Shown: piece by piece, positions 1-11,756 of the stretch
Layout of the letters: each line of letters opens with the position of its first letter
Position numbering within the stretch: the first letter of the stretch is position 1
Assembly (NCBI GenBank): GCA_024449915.1
Contig: JAMZAV010001049.1
Location: 1-64,000, forward strand
Source of the DNA: Sweltsa coloradensis
Taxonomy: Eukaryota > Arthropoda > Insecta > Plecoptera > Chloroperlidae
Length of the DNA stretch: 64,000 bases
Direction: 5' to 3'
Made by a program: the position numbers and the translations under genes
Notes under the pieces: model-generated
Databases searched by the model: none
What the model saw: the letters and a program-made list of their open reading frames with translations, nothing else
What the model was told of the DNA's origin: nothing

Positions 1-398
1 TTTGCCGACACGCTTAAATAGAATCACTTAAATTTCGTACGGATTGTACTTCGAACATTTCCCCGAGCTTCTCTGAACACATTTCAAAATAACATATGGT
101 GTTTCTAAACGTTTGAGAATGACTTCCACGTTAGGCATTGCGATTGTGACTAAATGGTCATCCACTTCAGAACATAAGTATTCTTGTGCTGTAACATGCT
201 GCAGTAGGGCGGGGGTGGGGGAGGAGTGTAAAAACAAGTGTCTTGCGATTCCGACCATTCTTCGGAAACAGATACACGAGTGGTGTGAGGGCGACCACAT
301 GTGCCACCGTGTGGGTGCCCCATTAGCGACGGGGAGAATACATTCACAGGACCTGCCAGGAGGCTAGACACAAAATCGTATAGAGTCCGGGAATACGC
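1..398. other. Unassigned left flank
   Basis: This is the sequence on the 5' side of the LINE insertion. Short open frames exist on both strands, but none resembles a known family. The minus-strand frame of the retroelement fragment at 5276-5834 stays open across the reconstructed pre-insertion junction for about 70 codons, yet it stops looking like a reverse transcriptase polyprotein there. I see no recognisable gene. Confidence 0.5.
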
Positions 399-409
399 TA
401 CCGGCGTAC
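399..409. repeat. Target-site duplication, left copy (11 bp)
   Basis: The 11 bases TACCGGCGTAC are repeated exactly at 5265-5275, directly after the short A-rich tail of the LINE. This marks both ends of the insertion and sets its 5' boundary at about 410. Confidence 0.8.
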
Positions 410-523
410 AGTCGAGTGGTGGCCTTCTTGGAGGGTGGTTGTGTTTTCCTTTTACCGTGTCACGAGGGTGCTAGTGTTAGTGTGTCTGGTTTGTGTGTGT
501 TTTTTGTTTAGTCTCCGTTAGAA

Positions 524-1787
524 ATGTTCTCCGTTCCACGCGCGGTGTCCGCCCGCGTCAATACAGTTAAATGTGTTTTTCTCCCGATCACACCAGAAAC
601 CGACGGCGGCTGAGGTCCATGAATGGATCTTCAGCGCCCTTCACCTCGACCCGGTCAACGTGGTCGCCATCCAGCTGGACGGTGGCCAGAACACGGTGTA
701 CGTGAAGATAGGGGAGGCTCAGGTCTATTCGGCCTTGATCTCCGCGCACTCAGGTAAGGTCCCGTTCCGTCACAGGGACGGGACAGTCAGCGAGGTCAGC
801 GTCGGTCACGCTGACCTCGGTTTTCCGCCAGGTCCGCGTGTTTAACTTACCAATGGAACTGGACAACGAACGCATCCGTCAAAACCTGAGTGGTTACGGC
901 ACGGTGACGGCGATTCACGATGAGACCTGGTCATCGGCATATCGTTATAAGGTCAGAATGGGGTCCGCTCGGTTCAGATTGACCTCAAGAAACACATACC
1001 CTCGTATGTAATCGTGGGTGGTACTCGCGCCCTGGGAACTTACGACGGGCAACCACAAACGTGTTCACTTTGCCACTCGCCCGATCATTTTAGGGCTGAG
1101 TGTCGCGCTGCTCGCAGACCCACTCAACTCCCCTCTGGTGAACAGTCTGGCCCGCCCACGTGGTCGGCTCTGGTTTCACAGGCACCCCTGTCTCGCGGCG
1201 GCACCGCTGGCCAAGGTCCCTCTCGTCTCGCTTCGCCGCCAACCCCCGACCATACAGGGGTGGCCGAGGCCTCTCCAGATACAGGGGTGTCCACCGGCTT
1301 TTCGCCTCCGCCCGTCACATCCGAGCCGTGCGTCGAGTCCCCGACGACTGAATCGTCGGTGTCGCCTGCGTCTCCCGCGTCGACTGCGTCGCCCGCGAAG
1401 TCCACGTCACCCGCGAAGTCCGCGTCGCCCGCGAAGTCCGCGTCGCCCGCGAAGTCCGCGTCGACCTCGACGTCGCCAACGACCCCGAAGACCCCGAAAA
1501 CGTCGAAGGCCTCGCAGGCTGCGCAGACCTTGTCACGCGTTCCTGCTGTTCGCTCTGAAGTTTCGACGGACGATGCGAAGAAACGATCGTTTTCTCCTGA
1601 TGACGACTCGTCGCCTCCGGTAGCAGTCGCTGGGCCCAAAAAACGTGGTCACAGGCTTTCCCGCTCTGCTTCACGCGACCCCGCCACGGTCCTCCGTGGC
1701 GTCGCTTCGCGAGGGGCTGAGGAGCGGTCGCGATTCGCCAGGTACAGAAGGACCGTCCCAGTCGCCGCCGTCTCTATTGTGGAGTGA
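524..1787 (+). pseudogene. LINE ORF1 (gag-like, CCHC zinc knuckle), frameshifted
   Basis: The likely start is the ATG at 524; the frame hits a stop near 610, while the homologous reading continues in another frame (TAAEVHEWIF onward). Another shift occurs around 835 and again around 955-965, after which the frame runs to the stop at 1787. The last part contains one CCHC knuckle, CSLCHSPDHFRAEC, near 1057-1100. It is followed by a long Ser/Pro/Ala/Lys-rich tail that includes a tandem SPAKSA repeat near 1390-1470. In Jockey-type elements ORF1 is an RNA-binding chaperone of the retrotransposition particle. The shifts make this copy non-coding. Confidence 0.8.
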
Positions 1788-1868
1788 CAACATGGACCAG
1801 GACGATGTGTCGTCCTGAACTGCCTTTAGTTTTGCCTGCACCCGTGGCACTGTTGCCGCCGATGGGGG

Positions 1869-4719
1869 ATGGTCTGCAGCTTCACCTCACTCTCGTTCCG
1901 TGCCGTCCGCATGACCGACGTAGACTCATTTAATCTCGCTTTCATTAACTGCCACGGATTCTCCCGCTCCAAACCGTTAATCCAGGACTTTGCGAGTACG
2001 CACAGACTTAGCATCCTGGGCCTCGCCGAGACTTGGGCGTCCCCTCGCCTCAACGTGCGGCTGGGGGCCTATACAGTCTACCGGCGTGATCGGCCAACCC
2101 CACCTGGTCAGCCGCCACGTGGAGGCGTCGCCTTGTTCGTCGACTCTCGCACTCCGTCCACTCTCATCCCGCTGCCGCTGCGTTTCCAGCATCATGAAGC
2201 CATTCTTTGCTCCATCCACTCCGCACAGGGGGCTGTCTTGGTCGCCCTTCTTTATGTTCCTCCTTCCGTCTCCCTTGCTTCCCACACGGACTTCCTTGAA
2301 TATGTAACCACATTTCCCCGCTTTGTCCTCATGGGCGACCTCAATGCCCGTCATACTTCCTTTGGTGATAGAGCATCGAATGCGAACGGCGTCCTTTTGG
2401 CTGACATGCTCCTCGATTTTCCGGTCTACCGCCTATTCAATGATGGTCCCACTTTCATCGGCCATGCAGGTGCTTCTATACCAGACCACATCTTGGTGAG
2501 TGAGAACCTTTCGGGACGGTTCAGTGACATCACTATTGGGCCGTCTGTTGGCAGTGACCACCTCCCCCTGCTCTGCTCCACTGACGCTGTCATTCCGCCT
2601 CCCCCTCGACCTCGCTACAAAATGGTGAAGGATTACTCCTCGGCTGACTGGGACGCATACCGCCAGACTGTTCTCCGTCTCCTCCCCCCTGACGTTGACG
2701 CTTCCTCGTGGGGGGCTATTCGCGCCAATGTGAACCGGTTGGTTGCTGTGCTCAAGCAGGCAGAAGCTGTGGCGGTGCCTCTCAAGACAATCGACACATC
2801 ACGGCGTCGCCTCCCGCCTTTCGTCATCGGCCTTATCCGTGAGAAGAGACAAATATATCGTAGGTTTAAGCAGTGTGGTGATCCTGCCCTGAAAACTGAA
2901 TGGAATCGGCTCAACGCCCACATCAGACGGACGATGTCCCGCCACCGCGAAACTTCTTGGACTTCTGCCTGTGCGTCTCTTGATTATCGCAACGGAGGGA
3001 AGTTCTGGCACAAGTTTCGGTGTTTGACGGGCCAGTACTCGCGCATTGACTCTCCGCTGGTTGTCAATGGAGCTGTGTTTGCCACCGAAGAGGACAAGGC
3101 TCGGGTCTTTGCCTCCTCTCTTGATTCTGTACATAGTTTTCCCGACGATCCTCTTTTTGATGATGAGTTTCGCGACCTTGTCGAGGGTGAACTTTCCGGG
3201 CACGAGCCCTATCTCTCTGGTCACGGAGCTCTCCCCCTCGGTTGTGTCCGGTTTCCAGAACTAGTCCGGCCTATTACACTGGCAGACGTTGTCAAGGCTT
3301 TGTCTGTGGGCCGCAATACAGCAGCTGGGGAGGATGGCATTACACGTCTCATGCTTCGGCAGGCTCCTACCCTGTTTCTTGCCCACTTGGCGACGCTCTT
3401 TTCGGGCTGCCTCGATCTCGGATACCTCCCTGACTGTTTTCGCTCGGCCCTTGTAGTGATGCTTCCTAAGTCGCCTCAGGGAGCCACGGACCCGGGTAAT
3501 TATAGGCCTATCAGTCTATTAAGTGTTGTGGGCAAAGTCCTTGAGAAGATAGTCCACGGCCGCCTGTTATCCTTTGTCGAGCTTCAGGGTGTCCTCCCTG
3601 AGGAACAGACTGGCTTTCGTCCCGGGCGGACCGTTACTGACCCTGTTGCTCGCCTTGTCTCGGAAGTCACATCCACCTTAATGATGGCCACTGTGTACTG
3701 GCCGCTTTCCTAGACATTTCACGGGCATTTGACAAGGTCTGGCACGACGGTCTTGTCTACAAGCTGATCACCTTGGGTGTTCCTCTCCTCATGGTCCGTT
3801 TCCTCCGATCTTTCCTAACCGGCCGAACGGCGCGGGTCCGAGTGGAGGGGCATCTTTCAGCACCGTTCTCTCTCCGCGCCGGAGTTCCGCAAGGTTCTTG
3901 CCTTTCCCCCCTCCTCTATCTCATCTACTGCCACGATATCCCAGTTCCACGTCACGCGCGTCTGTCCCCTAGGCCAGTACGCTGATGACACCGCGTACTG
4001 GTGCTCCCACCGGTCTGCCGCCGGCGCCTTTCGGTGGCTTCAACTGCAGTTGGACGATCTTCAACTTTGGATGGCGCGTTGGAGAGTCCTCCCTAATGCC
4101 TCCAAGACTCAACTCCTGCTCTTCCGGCATCGACACAAACTCGGAAATTCTCTCAACTGCCCATGCGTCGCTCCATCACGCTGTGGGGTGACCAGGTGTT
4201 TGTCTCCCGCGCCGCGAAATACCTGGGAGTGACTTTCAACCGCCACTCTTGATTGGGCTGCCCACACCAGGGACATATGTTTGCGGGCGAGGCGGCGTAT
4301 GAACCTCCTCGTGATGCTGCGGGGCCGTGTCCGGGGCTGTAGTTTCCGGACACTCCGCCATACATACCAGGTGTTCCTGCGCCCCTTGTTCGAACACGCT
4401 ACTGCTGCTCTTGCGCCAGTCCTTGGTCGTCACCTTCGGGTTACTGCTCGCTAGAGCGTCGTATCCTGCGTCGTATTGCCCGCCTGCACCCTGCCACGCG
4501 CGCAACGGCGAGGTGTACGACGTAACAGGGGTTGAACCCTTGCCGGTGCGACTTGATGCTCGCACCGCCTCGTATGTGCACCGCCTCCGCCTCCGTGAAC
4601 GCACAGCTCTCCTGGATCATCTCTACGCCCCACAGGTTGCCCGCCCCCACCGCCGACGACCTCGGTACCAGTACCCGAGCTACGCGGATGCCCTCCCTGT
4701 GGTCGCCGGCCCCAGGTGA
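1869..4719 (+). pseudogene. LINE ORF2 (endonuclease + reverse transcriptase), frameshifted
   Basis: The first frame runs 1869-3713. Its N-terminal third is an APE-type endonuclease with LGLAETW, GDLNARH and SDHLPL, which hold the expected catalytic Glu, Asp/Asn and Asp-His. The RT domain follows, with NYRPISLLSVVGKVLEKI and QTGFRPGRT. Near 3700 the frame breaks, and AFLDISRAFDKVWH and GVPQGSCLSPLL continue in a second frame to 3985. The YADD catalytic box near 3978-3989 lies in a third frame, and more breaks follow 4232. The last homologous frame ends at 4719. In the family this protein nicks target DNA and primes reverse transcription; this copy is dead. Confidence 0.85.
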
Positions 4720-5264
4720 CTCCTTCACCGAGCGCTGGGGGCAGGCGTGTGGTACTTGGGGCGCGGGTACTCGAGGGTTCGTGCCTCTGCGAGTGCGCGC
4801 GAGTGTTCCCCTCCTCGCGGTGTGCGTGTGCGTCGGCGGGAGCCGCGATGTTGGTGTGTCCGTGCCTCGACACCCACGATCAGTTTGTGTTTTGTGTTCC
4901 TGTGCCCGTCCTGTTTGTACTCTTGTTTGTATTTTTGTTCACTTGTACGTGATTTGCTTGTTTCTTGTCTAGGAGTATTTACCCCGTCTATTTGTGTTTT
5001 TATGTTGCTTCCTTGCCATATGGTATTCTTGCACCTCGCAGTGCCAGTGTGGCATAATAACTTTCATTTTTGACTTTTGAACGTTTTTTTCTCTCACTAC
5101 TTGGCATGATTCTGCTGTCCTCTCCTCAGTGCTTTCTGTGTTTAACATCTGTGTTTCTTTGTATGTTCCTTTGTACATGTATAGGCTGCAGAGGGCAGAA
5201 TTGTTGCCCTATATCGGCCTTCCCGCCCAAGGGGCGGGAAAATATCAATAAATACAATACAATA
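4720..5264 (+). other. LINE 3' untranslated region and tail
   Basis: This part has no conserved frame. It ends with a G/C-rich hairpin-capable segment (CCGCCCAAGGGGCGGG near 5223-5238), then an A-rich tail of AATAC units that abuts the right target-site duplication. A terminal hairpin before the tail is a plausible RT recognition structure, which is inference. Confidence 0.6.
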
Positions 5265-5275
5265 TACCGGCGTAC
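5265..5275. repeat. Target-site duplication, right copy (11 bp)
   Basis: This is an exact repeat of 399-409 and closes the LINE insertion. Confidence 0.8.
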
Positions 5276-5834
5276 CCCATATTCCTGCCCAAAACTCTTC
5301 TATCTCCGTCTTAGTTGGTGTTCCATTTCCTGTTATTTCTTCGGTACTAGATAGTTTTTGGTAAAACTGTTTTTCCTTTTCTTTGAACATTCGGTTTTGT
5401 TCTTTTCTAATGCTACATTCTCTATATCTTTTTAATCTCTTAGCAAGAGTACTTACTTTTTGTTTAAGTGTATCCAAATATTCGTGAATGAATTTGTTCA
5501 GTGTTTCATGTTTTGTGTGAACCTTGATTCTTTCAAATATATTTTGGCAGTAGAGTACCACATTTTTAGATCGATTACCCATTCGCAATTGTTCCAATTT
5601 ACCGATATCTTTCCTACACTCATCGATTCTCCCAATTAGTCGCTGTTCCCATTTCGGAATTTTCTTCTCTTGTTTTGTCTTTGAAGAGGTAGCAGATTTT
5701 ACCTTTAAGCCCAAGTATCTAATCACTGCTACAGCTGCACAGTTAATTGCCGCATGAACGTCTGCAAATGATAGTACGTCTTGTGTGTATGCTGATAAAA
5801 TATGTGTGTTCATTATGTATACCGCTGTCTTCAT
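5276..5834 (-). pseudogene. Fragment of an older retroelement polyprotein (pre-RT region)
   Basis: A minus-strand frame starting at 5834 encodes about 185 residues rich in Lys, Glu and Arg before it meets the LINE junction. It contains WEQRLIGRIDECRKDIGKL, then KRYRECSIRKEQNRMF, and ends in EFWAGIWGTPV. An EFWxGIW-type box after a basic helical stretch is what I recall just upstream of the RT domain in several invertebrate retroelement polyproteins. The LINE at 410-5264 has landed at the end of this box. On the far side (1-398) no RT domain follows, so the fragment was probably already truncated. The clade is not assigned. Confidence 0.55.
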
Positions 5835-5878
5835 TTCCTTTGAATGCTTGGGTTTAGGTATGTATGGTCTTTTGTTTG

Positions 5879-5962
<84 letters not shown>

Positions 5963-5963
5963 T
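5879..5963. repeat. (ATT)n microsatellite
   Basis: About 28 perfect trinucleotide units. The poly-Tyr open frame over it is an artefact of the repeat. Confidence 0.95.
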
Positions 5964-6222
5964 AAAATAATCAAAAATTAAGATACACAACTCTATAGAA
6001 AGTTAGAAAAGGGCCATAAGGCCCCAGCCACAAAGTGAACTATTTTGCTCAGCCCAACTGTGCAAACACCCATTCGGTCGTTGGCATAGCATAAACTGGG
6101 ACCTGAGTGCGTTTATTTAGAGGGTTTTCTCTTGATATCGTCAATAAAATCAAAAACCAATATAATAACATGTAGGCTTAATAATAATTTAATGTTTTTC
6201 ATATACCTATATTTACTTTAAC
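5964..6222. other. Unassigned AT-rich DNA
   Basis: I see no gene or clear repeat, apart from a short self-complementary run, AAAAGGGCCATAAGGCCCC, near 6007. Confidence 0.4.
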
Positions 6223-6740
6223 TCATTCAGTGGAATTGTCCACTGTAATGGACATCAACTTTCAAAATTTATATCCGGGTAAAAGATAGTTTTTTTCCAA
6301 TTTGACCCAAATTTTGTTATTTTTTTTTCGTACATTAAAAATAAATACTTTTTTCCCATCCCGATTGGACAAAAGTGCCTTTTTTAGATAAAACTGAAAA
6401 TACACATCTGCAAAAAAACAGCTAAAAACGAGAAAATTTTGGTTTGTCCCGGAAATTTGATATATCTTTAGTATTGCAGGTATTTGAGGTAGGCTACACA
6501 AAATCCAAAATTTGCAAAATAATACAGAAAAAATCTAGTTTTAGAAATACACTTATACTAATTAACATCTTTACCTAAAATAAAGGTTTAATTCAAAATC
6601 CAAAATTTCCCAAAATTACTTAAAAAACACGAAAAAAAATATTTGAAAAACACTAAAAATCGTAGAAAATTTTTAGTATTTTGAATTTATTGCTTAAATT
6701 AACTTAATTTTGGCCAATTTAATTCTCCGCTGAATGGGTT
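6223..6740. mobile_element. Putative AT-rich MITE with short terminal inverted repeats
   Basis: The left end reads AACTCATTCAGTGGA near 6223-6237, and the reverse complement of the right end reads AACCCATTCAGCGGA near 6727-6741, a 13/15 match in inverted orientation. The interior is about 500 bp, very AT-rich, and has no coding potential. A TTAA near the left end would suit a piggyBac-like origin, but a matching TTAA on the right is not seen, so the class is open. Confidence 0.45.
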
Positions 6741-6741
6741 T

Positions 6742-8690
6742 GGCAACAACGGTCAACCTAACTGTTACTGCCGCTAAAGATACAGATGAGAGAAAAAATT
6801 GAGGTGTGAACGTAGTGCCTAACCTAGTGTCTCCAGACTGGTCATATTCCCTACTGTGATAGATACTTTTTTAGATTATGAACTGGCATCATTGTGTAGT
6901 GCCCGCAATATTTATCAATCAATAATCAATCCGTTAATTGGTTGCTGATCAATGAGTATTGGTACACTTTCAGACTACTTAACTTGAATGATCAGTAATT
7001 TGGGAGAGTGTAGGTGTTCTTACCATAAAATCATGTAAGCTATGTAAATAGAACTACATTTAATAAAGCCAGACTTTTCACTTACACAAGGTTATGGTTT
7101 TAATTATAAGACTCATTCCCTATCCTGGAAACACTTCCTACTTCAAAGATGGCTGAGATAAGAGAGAGCCAACCTGGCCACTTCATGTAGTGACTGGTAA
7201 CACATTCCTTAATTGTCACTACATGGACCTGTGGCTACATGTCATTGGCTAGTTTGAATTAGGCTGTATTCACCTGGCCCAATAAGAGAGTCAGCTGTTT
7301 CCAGGACTGTGCCGATGGTGATTTGTTCATTGCTACGTGCCTGGTAAGAATGCCAGGTCATCAGAAGTGTGTTATTACACAGTGACGTAAGTGAATGGAT
7401 TGCACTTTTTCTGCCTAGTTTTAGAGATTGTAATGACTTTGAATTAACATTACAGTTTATAACACAGAACTAAAACCTATCAAATCAATCAATATTCTGA
7501 TATTGATTGATGGATTGATGACTATGTGACTACCAATCATAGTATACTATATGATGATTGGTTTTCTAGCACTCTTTTATGTTGAATGATTATCAAATAC
7601 CCAATATCGATGGAAATCGATATCCAATCAATACAAGTGAAATAGAAACCCTGATTTCACTACAATTGTTTGGTTTGTGCGATGTTATATGTCTAGTGCC
7701 CCAAATAATTAATTTGTGTACGCAATATTATTATAGAATTGGTTTAATTTATGCTCTTTTATTAAAAAATAACAGAACAAGCATGGATACGGGAGTACGT
7801 AAAATAGGGATAACAACGTTTTATCTGCTAATGATTATTATTTATGTATCTATTTATTTATTTATTTATTCCGTTTAAACATTTAACAAACATACGGATG
7901 GATGCAAATAGGGGACCTTTGATTCATTTTGGAGATTTTCATCCATTATTATAGTAATATGAACTACTAGAATACTAATAATAATATATACCTAACATCA
8001 AACAAGAAGAAACAGTCAATGTAAAATGTGAAACACACAAGATTCTCAAATATCTTGACTGCTCTCTCGAACCTACCGAGCACAGAACAAAGGAAGTGCA
8101 TATTAAAAACGCTGACTCCCTGTAACACAATTTTGTTGGTTCAGTGTAGACCATTGATATTAAAAATGGTGTAGACTACCTATCTCCTTTGAGTTTGGGG
8201 GGAAGAGGGGAGGGGTGCTAGCAGAGGCGTGACACACGCATAGAAAAAATTACGACATAACAACAGTATAGTTATTTACTTATTACTAAACGCAAATAAT
8301 CAGTAATGTTGAATGACAATTAGAAAGTTAATGAAACATGCTAGTTTTGCTTTGGCGTCCATGTTTGAATTAATAAATAATATTAGCTTATACCGAGTAT
8401 AGCTCGCTCTTGCATTGAAAATAGAACATAGCTCAATGGCTTTAGGAAACTCGATGCTTAAATCTAGAAAAATGTGTGAAACGTGTTTCAAGTTTTTTTA
8501 AGTACACATTTTGTTTTCGGATTTCAAGAATACATTTTTCATTCACCCTGGACCCTGGTAGTCAAATCATATAGATTTTCGTAAATGCCACTAAAATTAA
8601 TCAATATATTAACCATTCTTTAATTTTAAATCGACGAATAACAAAATTTTTATAGTAATTTAATTTTGAATTTTGCCGCTACTTTAGTCA
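6742..8690. other. Gene-free DNA
   Basis: This stretch has scattered short simple repeats such as ATTGATTGATGGATTGATG near 7500 and TATTTATTTATTTATTTATT near 7850. The 99-residue open frame at 7579-7878 has AT-rich, non-coding-like composition. I see nothing I can name. Confidence 0.5.
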
Positions 8691-8697
8691 CACGTAT

Positions 8698-8803
8698 TTA
8701 TTCCTTCTTTCAAACATTCTCTTGGGCGTCCTTTCTTCCACTATTCGTATCATATGTCCATACCATCTCAACCGTGCCCTTCCCATCCTGTCACTTAACT
8801 TCT
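8698..8803 (-). pseudogene. Scrap of a LINE ORF2 C-terminus (RTE-like)
   Basis: On the minus strand an uninterrupted 35-codon stretch reads SDRMGRARLRWYGHMIRI, then EERTPKRMFERR. The RLRWYGHxxRM pattern followed by a basic tail is characteristic of the C-terminal end of RTE-type LINE polyproteins in arthropods. It is a short 5'- and 3'-truncated remnant with no detectable RT domain nearby. Confidence 0.65.
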
Positions 8804-8819
8804 CTATAGAGACACACAG

Positions 8820-10620
8820 ACAAAAGTAAGAATATACACACATTCATATTATTTATTGCCTTTATTTATAAATTTCTTACAAGCAGTGCCCTATGTAATA
8901 GCATAGTAACGTTCAAAGAAGGCACCCAGTATAACACAAGTATGATATTATATTATTTATTAGACTATAGAAAATGAAAACCAGAAAGATGAAAATCAAG
9001 AATAAGACTATCTGTTAGTTTTCTTTCTGCTCACAAAACAATCGTTTACAAGCGTGTTATAATAGTATTTAGCGTACTTGTGTACTTTACTAGTACACTT
9101 CCACACTTACCAACTCATAACCAGTAAATCAGACAACATTAAAAAAACTAATTAGGCCTAATAATATAAGATCGAAAAAATTAAATTTTTATTGCAGCAA
9201 AGATTTTATCATTCAAAAACTTTTAGGAACAATATGAGAGTAAATGTGGCACAAATCATCTATAAGTACATATTCGAATCTTCTTGGTTTTGGCCGAATA
9301 TTTTTATGATTACAAATCAAGAATATTATAGTTTTTGTTCACGCTATGTTTTTATCTTGATAATCTCTTCATTGTTGACACAATACAGATAATCTACTTA
9401 TTTCGACGGAGCGAAAACTATAAAAAGTATCGATATTAGAAACAATCAAACAAATCCCAGGTGTATTGTCGTATTTATAAAGAAGGCAACGTAAAAAACA
9501 AGTTTTCTATATGAAACCATTCTTGTGGTAAAAGCCTATATGTTTTGGCAATACAAATAAGACAATATTGATTAACAAAAAGATGTTCATTGGTAAACAA
9601 TGACCGATTAGACATTCAAGGCATGTAATAATTATTGTTTTTTAAAAAACATTTTCTTTTATAATTCTCCTCCCTTTAGCACAGTTGCTGTAGTCTGTAG
9701 ACACTCATTGTAAGTTGATTTTCAGTAAAACAATCCTACAGTAGAGTTCATCAAACAATCAACACTTAGTTCTTAATCACCGTTGCCAAATTAACAAAAC
9801 ATATTGAATCAAACACTAACGTATACAAATATCTCAAAATATGCACGACATAGATCAACAAATAAATATAAACAAAGTGTATCCATTACATTATGAATGG
9901 GCAACTTCCATCGGTATCACTTAAGATCGTATCATAGTATAGAACCTTATAGACTCATAAAGACAATATTTCCAAAGAAGAAATATTAGATATGAAGGCA
10001 TAGTTTATGTAAAAAGAAGAGTGTTTTAATTTAGGAAATAAATTCTAGGAGCGCTGTTCGCGTCTTCCCGTAGTAGGACACACTTCACACGTTGTTGTTC
10101 AATGTTCAATGCCTCAAGGACTCATTTAAAGGCAACAAGGCTAATGGAGACGATAAGCTGGTGATATGGTAGCTGAGAAAGAGGAGCACATTGTGTATAG
10201 TGAGATGCAAAATGTTTGTGACATCCGTTCTCAATGTACTGTCGAGTGGCTGGTGGAGAAGGGTACGAACCCTCCACTATAGGTCCGAAACATCCACTGT
10301 AGGTCCGAACCCCCGTCTTCTCTTTCAGACAGTTCTTGTATATATATATAGACAGAGTGGTAAACCATCGATTTTCTTACCTAATTCAAGGCCGTTATCT
10401 TTCGTGAGCATAGAAACGTGTTAACATTCCGCCAAAACATCATTTTAGTGACGTCAATATTATGTGCACCAATCAAAATCTATGTAGCTATTTCTGCATA
10501 AGTTTCGTATTTTTAGTAGTATAGCAAGTGCAAGAAATGCGGCATAATAATGTTATAGTCATTAGACCAACAATTAATAGAAAACTAAATCATGAACAGA
10601 TTCACTTTTCTAAAATATAT
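8820..10620. other. Gene-free AT-rich DNA
   Basis: No coding exon, RNA gene or clear repeat is visible. A short imperfect duplication, TCCACTATAGGTCCGAA versus TCCACTGTAGGTCCGAA, lies near 10270-10310. Confidence 0.5.
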
Positions 10621-10640
10621 TTTACACTGTTTAGCTTATC

Positions 10641-10752
10641 AATGGCTTGCAAATACTCGCTAAGCCATTTTGCAAGCCAATTTACAGATAACTGTATTCA
10701 AGCACATTTGAGTAAGTCACCTGCTTGGGGAAATACCCCCAAAGCAGGTGAC
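10641..10752. repeat. Two adjacent perfect short hairpins
   Basis: TGGCTTGCAAA near 10642 pairs with TTTGCAAGCCA near 10668. Immediately after, GTCACCTGCTTGGGG (10716-10730) pairs with CCCCAAAGCAGGTGAC ending at 10752, with one bulge. I know of no RNA family with this pair; they may be remnants of a foldback element. Confidence 0.6.
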
Positions 10753-11475
10753 AAATAAAGTATTGCAGAAATTCATGGCTAAAACACTTACAGAACTCAC
10801 AACTAATACATTACTTTGTTTAACAAACAAATTTACACAGTCACCATTCCTATTTTTAAAATACTAAACGTAAAAAAGTCAGTTTCCTTGCAAGTGATTG
10901 ACCCAAATCCTAAAGCCGGCTTTGGAACTGAGCTCAAAAGCATTGTGAGTAATGAAATGTCCGACTAAAATCACACGCACGAAATCTCAACAACGGCAAA
11001 AATGCGTAAACTTCATTCATTAGTAAAAAAATTCTAATACACACTTGACAAATTAATTTCTTTGTCCGTTTTGTATATCGCACTACACATATGTAACTAT
11101 ATCTATTTGCTTATAAATGTACACAAATAAAAAAGAATTGTTAATTGATAAAAATTAACAACGTTACAAAATTAATTTTCTTCTAAGGGTTTCGTCCGCT
11201 GCAGGGTGGGCATTGGCGAGGCGATATCTGTGTATGGTGTGCGTTACATGTCTGACTGGCCTGGAGCTAAAATAAAAATAAAAACACAAGTTAGAACATT
11301 TTGTTATAGTAAAAAATTACATTTAGTGGCCTTTTCAAATGTATTTGACTTGCTATTTAGCATAAAACGCCAATTTCGAGGCATAGACAATTGAGCAAGT
11401 ATACTTTTAAACTCTGACATATTTTTATCAATGAGTTTATGGAATGTGACAAAATATTGAGAATATATTATTTAT
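10753..11475. other. Gene-free AT-rich DNA
   Basis: Nothing recognisable; the 62-codon frame at 11206-11394 has no family signature. Confidence 0.4.
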
Positions 11476-11554
11476 AAAAAGTGCCCCAACCGGGGATGGA
11501 ACCCGGGACCTATGCTGTCGGAGTAGATGTTCTAACCAACTGAGCTATGAAGAC
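11476..11554 (-). mobile_element. tRNA-derived retroposon / tRNA pseudogene, copy 1
   Basis: Read on the minus strand from 11554, the sequence opens GTCTTCATAGCTCAGTTGG, a good tRNA A-box. It has a T-arm GGGTTCCATCCC (B-box) and ends GGGGCAC followed at once by TTTTT, a pol III terminator (11476-11480). The D and anticodon stems contain mismatches, so it is not a working tRNA. Copy 2 at 38831-38909 shares the same head, the terminator and similar AT-rich trailing sequence. Confidence 0.7.
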
Positions 11555-11756
11555 AACAGATTAAATTATGTATATTTCTTGGTTTGTCAACACATATTGC
11601 TAATAACGTGTGTATGGAGCAGATTTCACTGCCTATAGACTACATACAAAATGAAAAAAGAAACATCTGAAATAAATACAAACCGTGTCTCTAGCCCTCG
11701 ATATATGATGAACCAAGGTTAAAATACTCAATTGCTTGATGAAGTGATCATTAGGC

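Larger units (their letters stand above)
410..5264 (+). mobile_element. Full-length Jockey-like LINE (non-LTR retrotransposon), inactivated
   Basis: The element is about 4.86 kb, is flanked by an exact 11-bp target-site duplication, and ends in a short A-rich AATAC-type tail. It begins AGTCGAGTGG, similar to the 5' starts of Jockey-clade elements, which carry an internal promoter. It has a gag-like ORF1 with a CCHC zinc knuckle and an ORF2 with an apurinic endonuclease followed by a reverse transcriptase, the classic Jockey order. Its GC content is clearly higher than that of the surrounding DNA. Several frameshifts break both ORFs, so this copy cannot act on its own. Assignment to the Jockey clade rests on RT motifs read by eye; a related clade is possible. 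Confidence 0.88.

Noticed and set aside
1018..1674. Arg/Pro-rich and Asp/Ala-rich frames of 119-201 codons over the LINE
   Set aside because: Alternative frames of the repetitive Ser/Pro/Ala/Lys tail of LINE ORF1.
5785..5970. Poly-Tyr open frame
   Set aside because: Pure (ATT)n microsatellite read as TAT codons.
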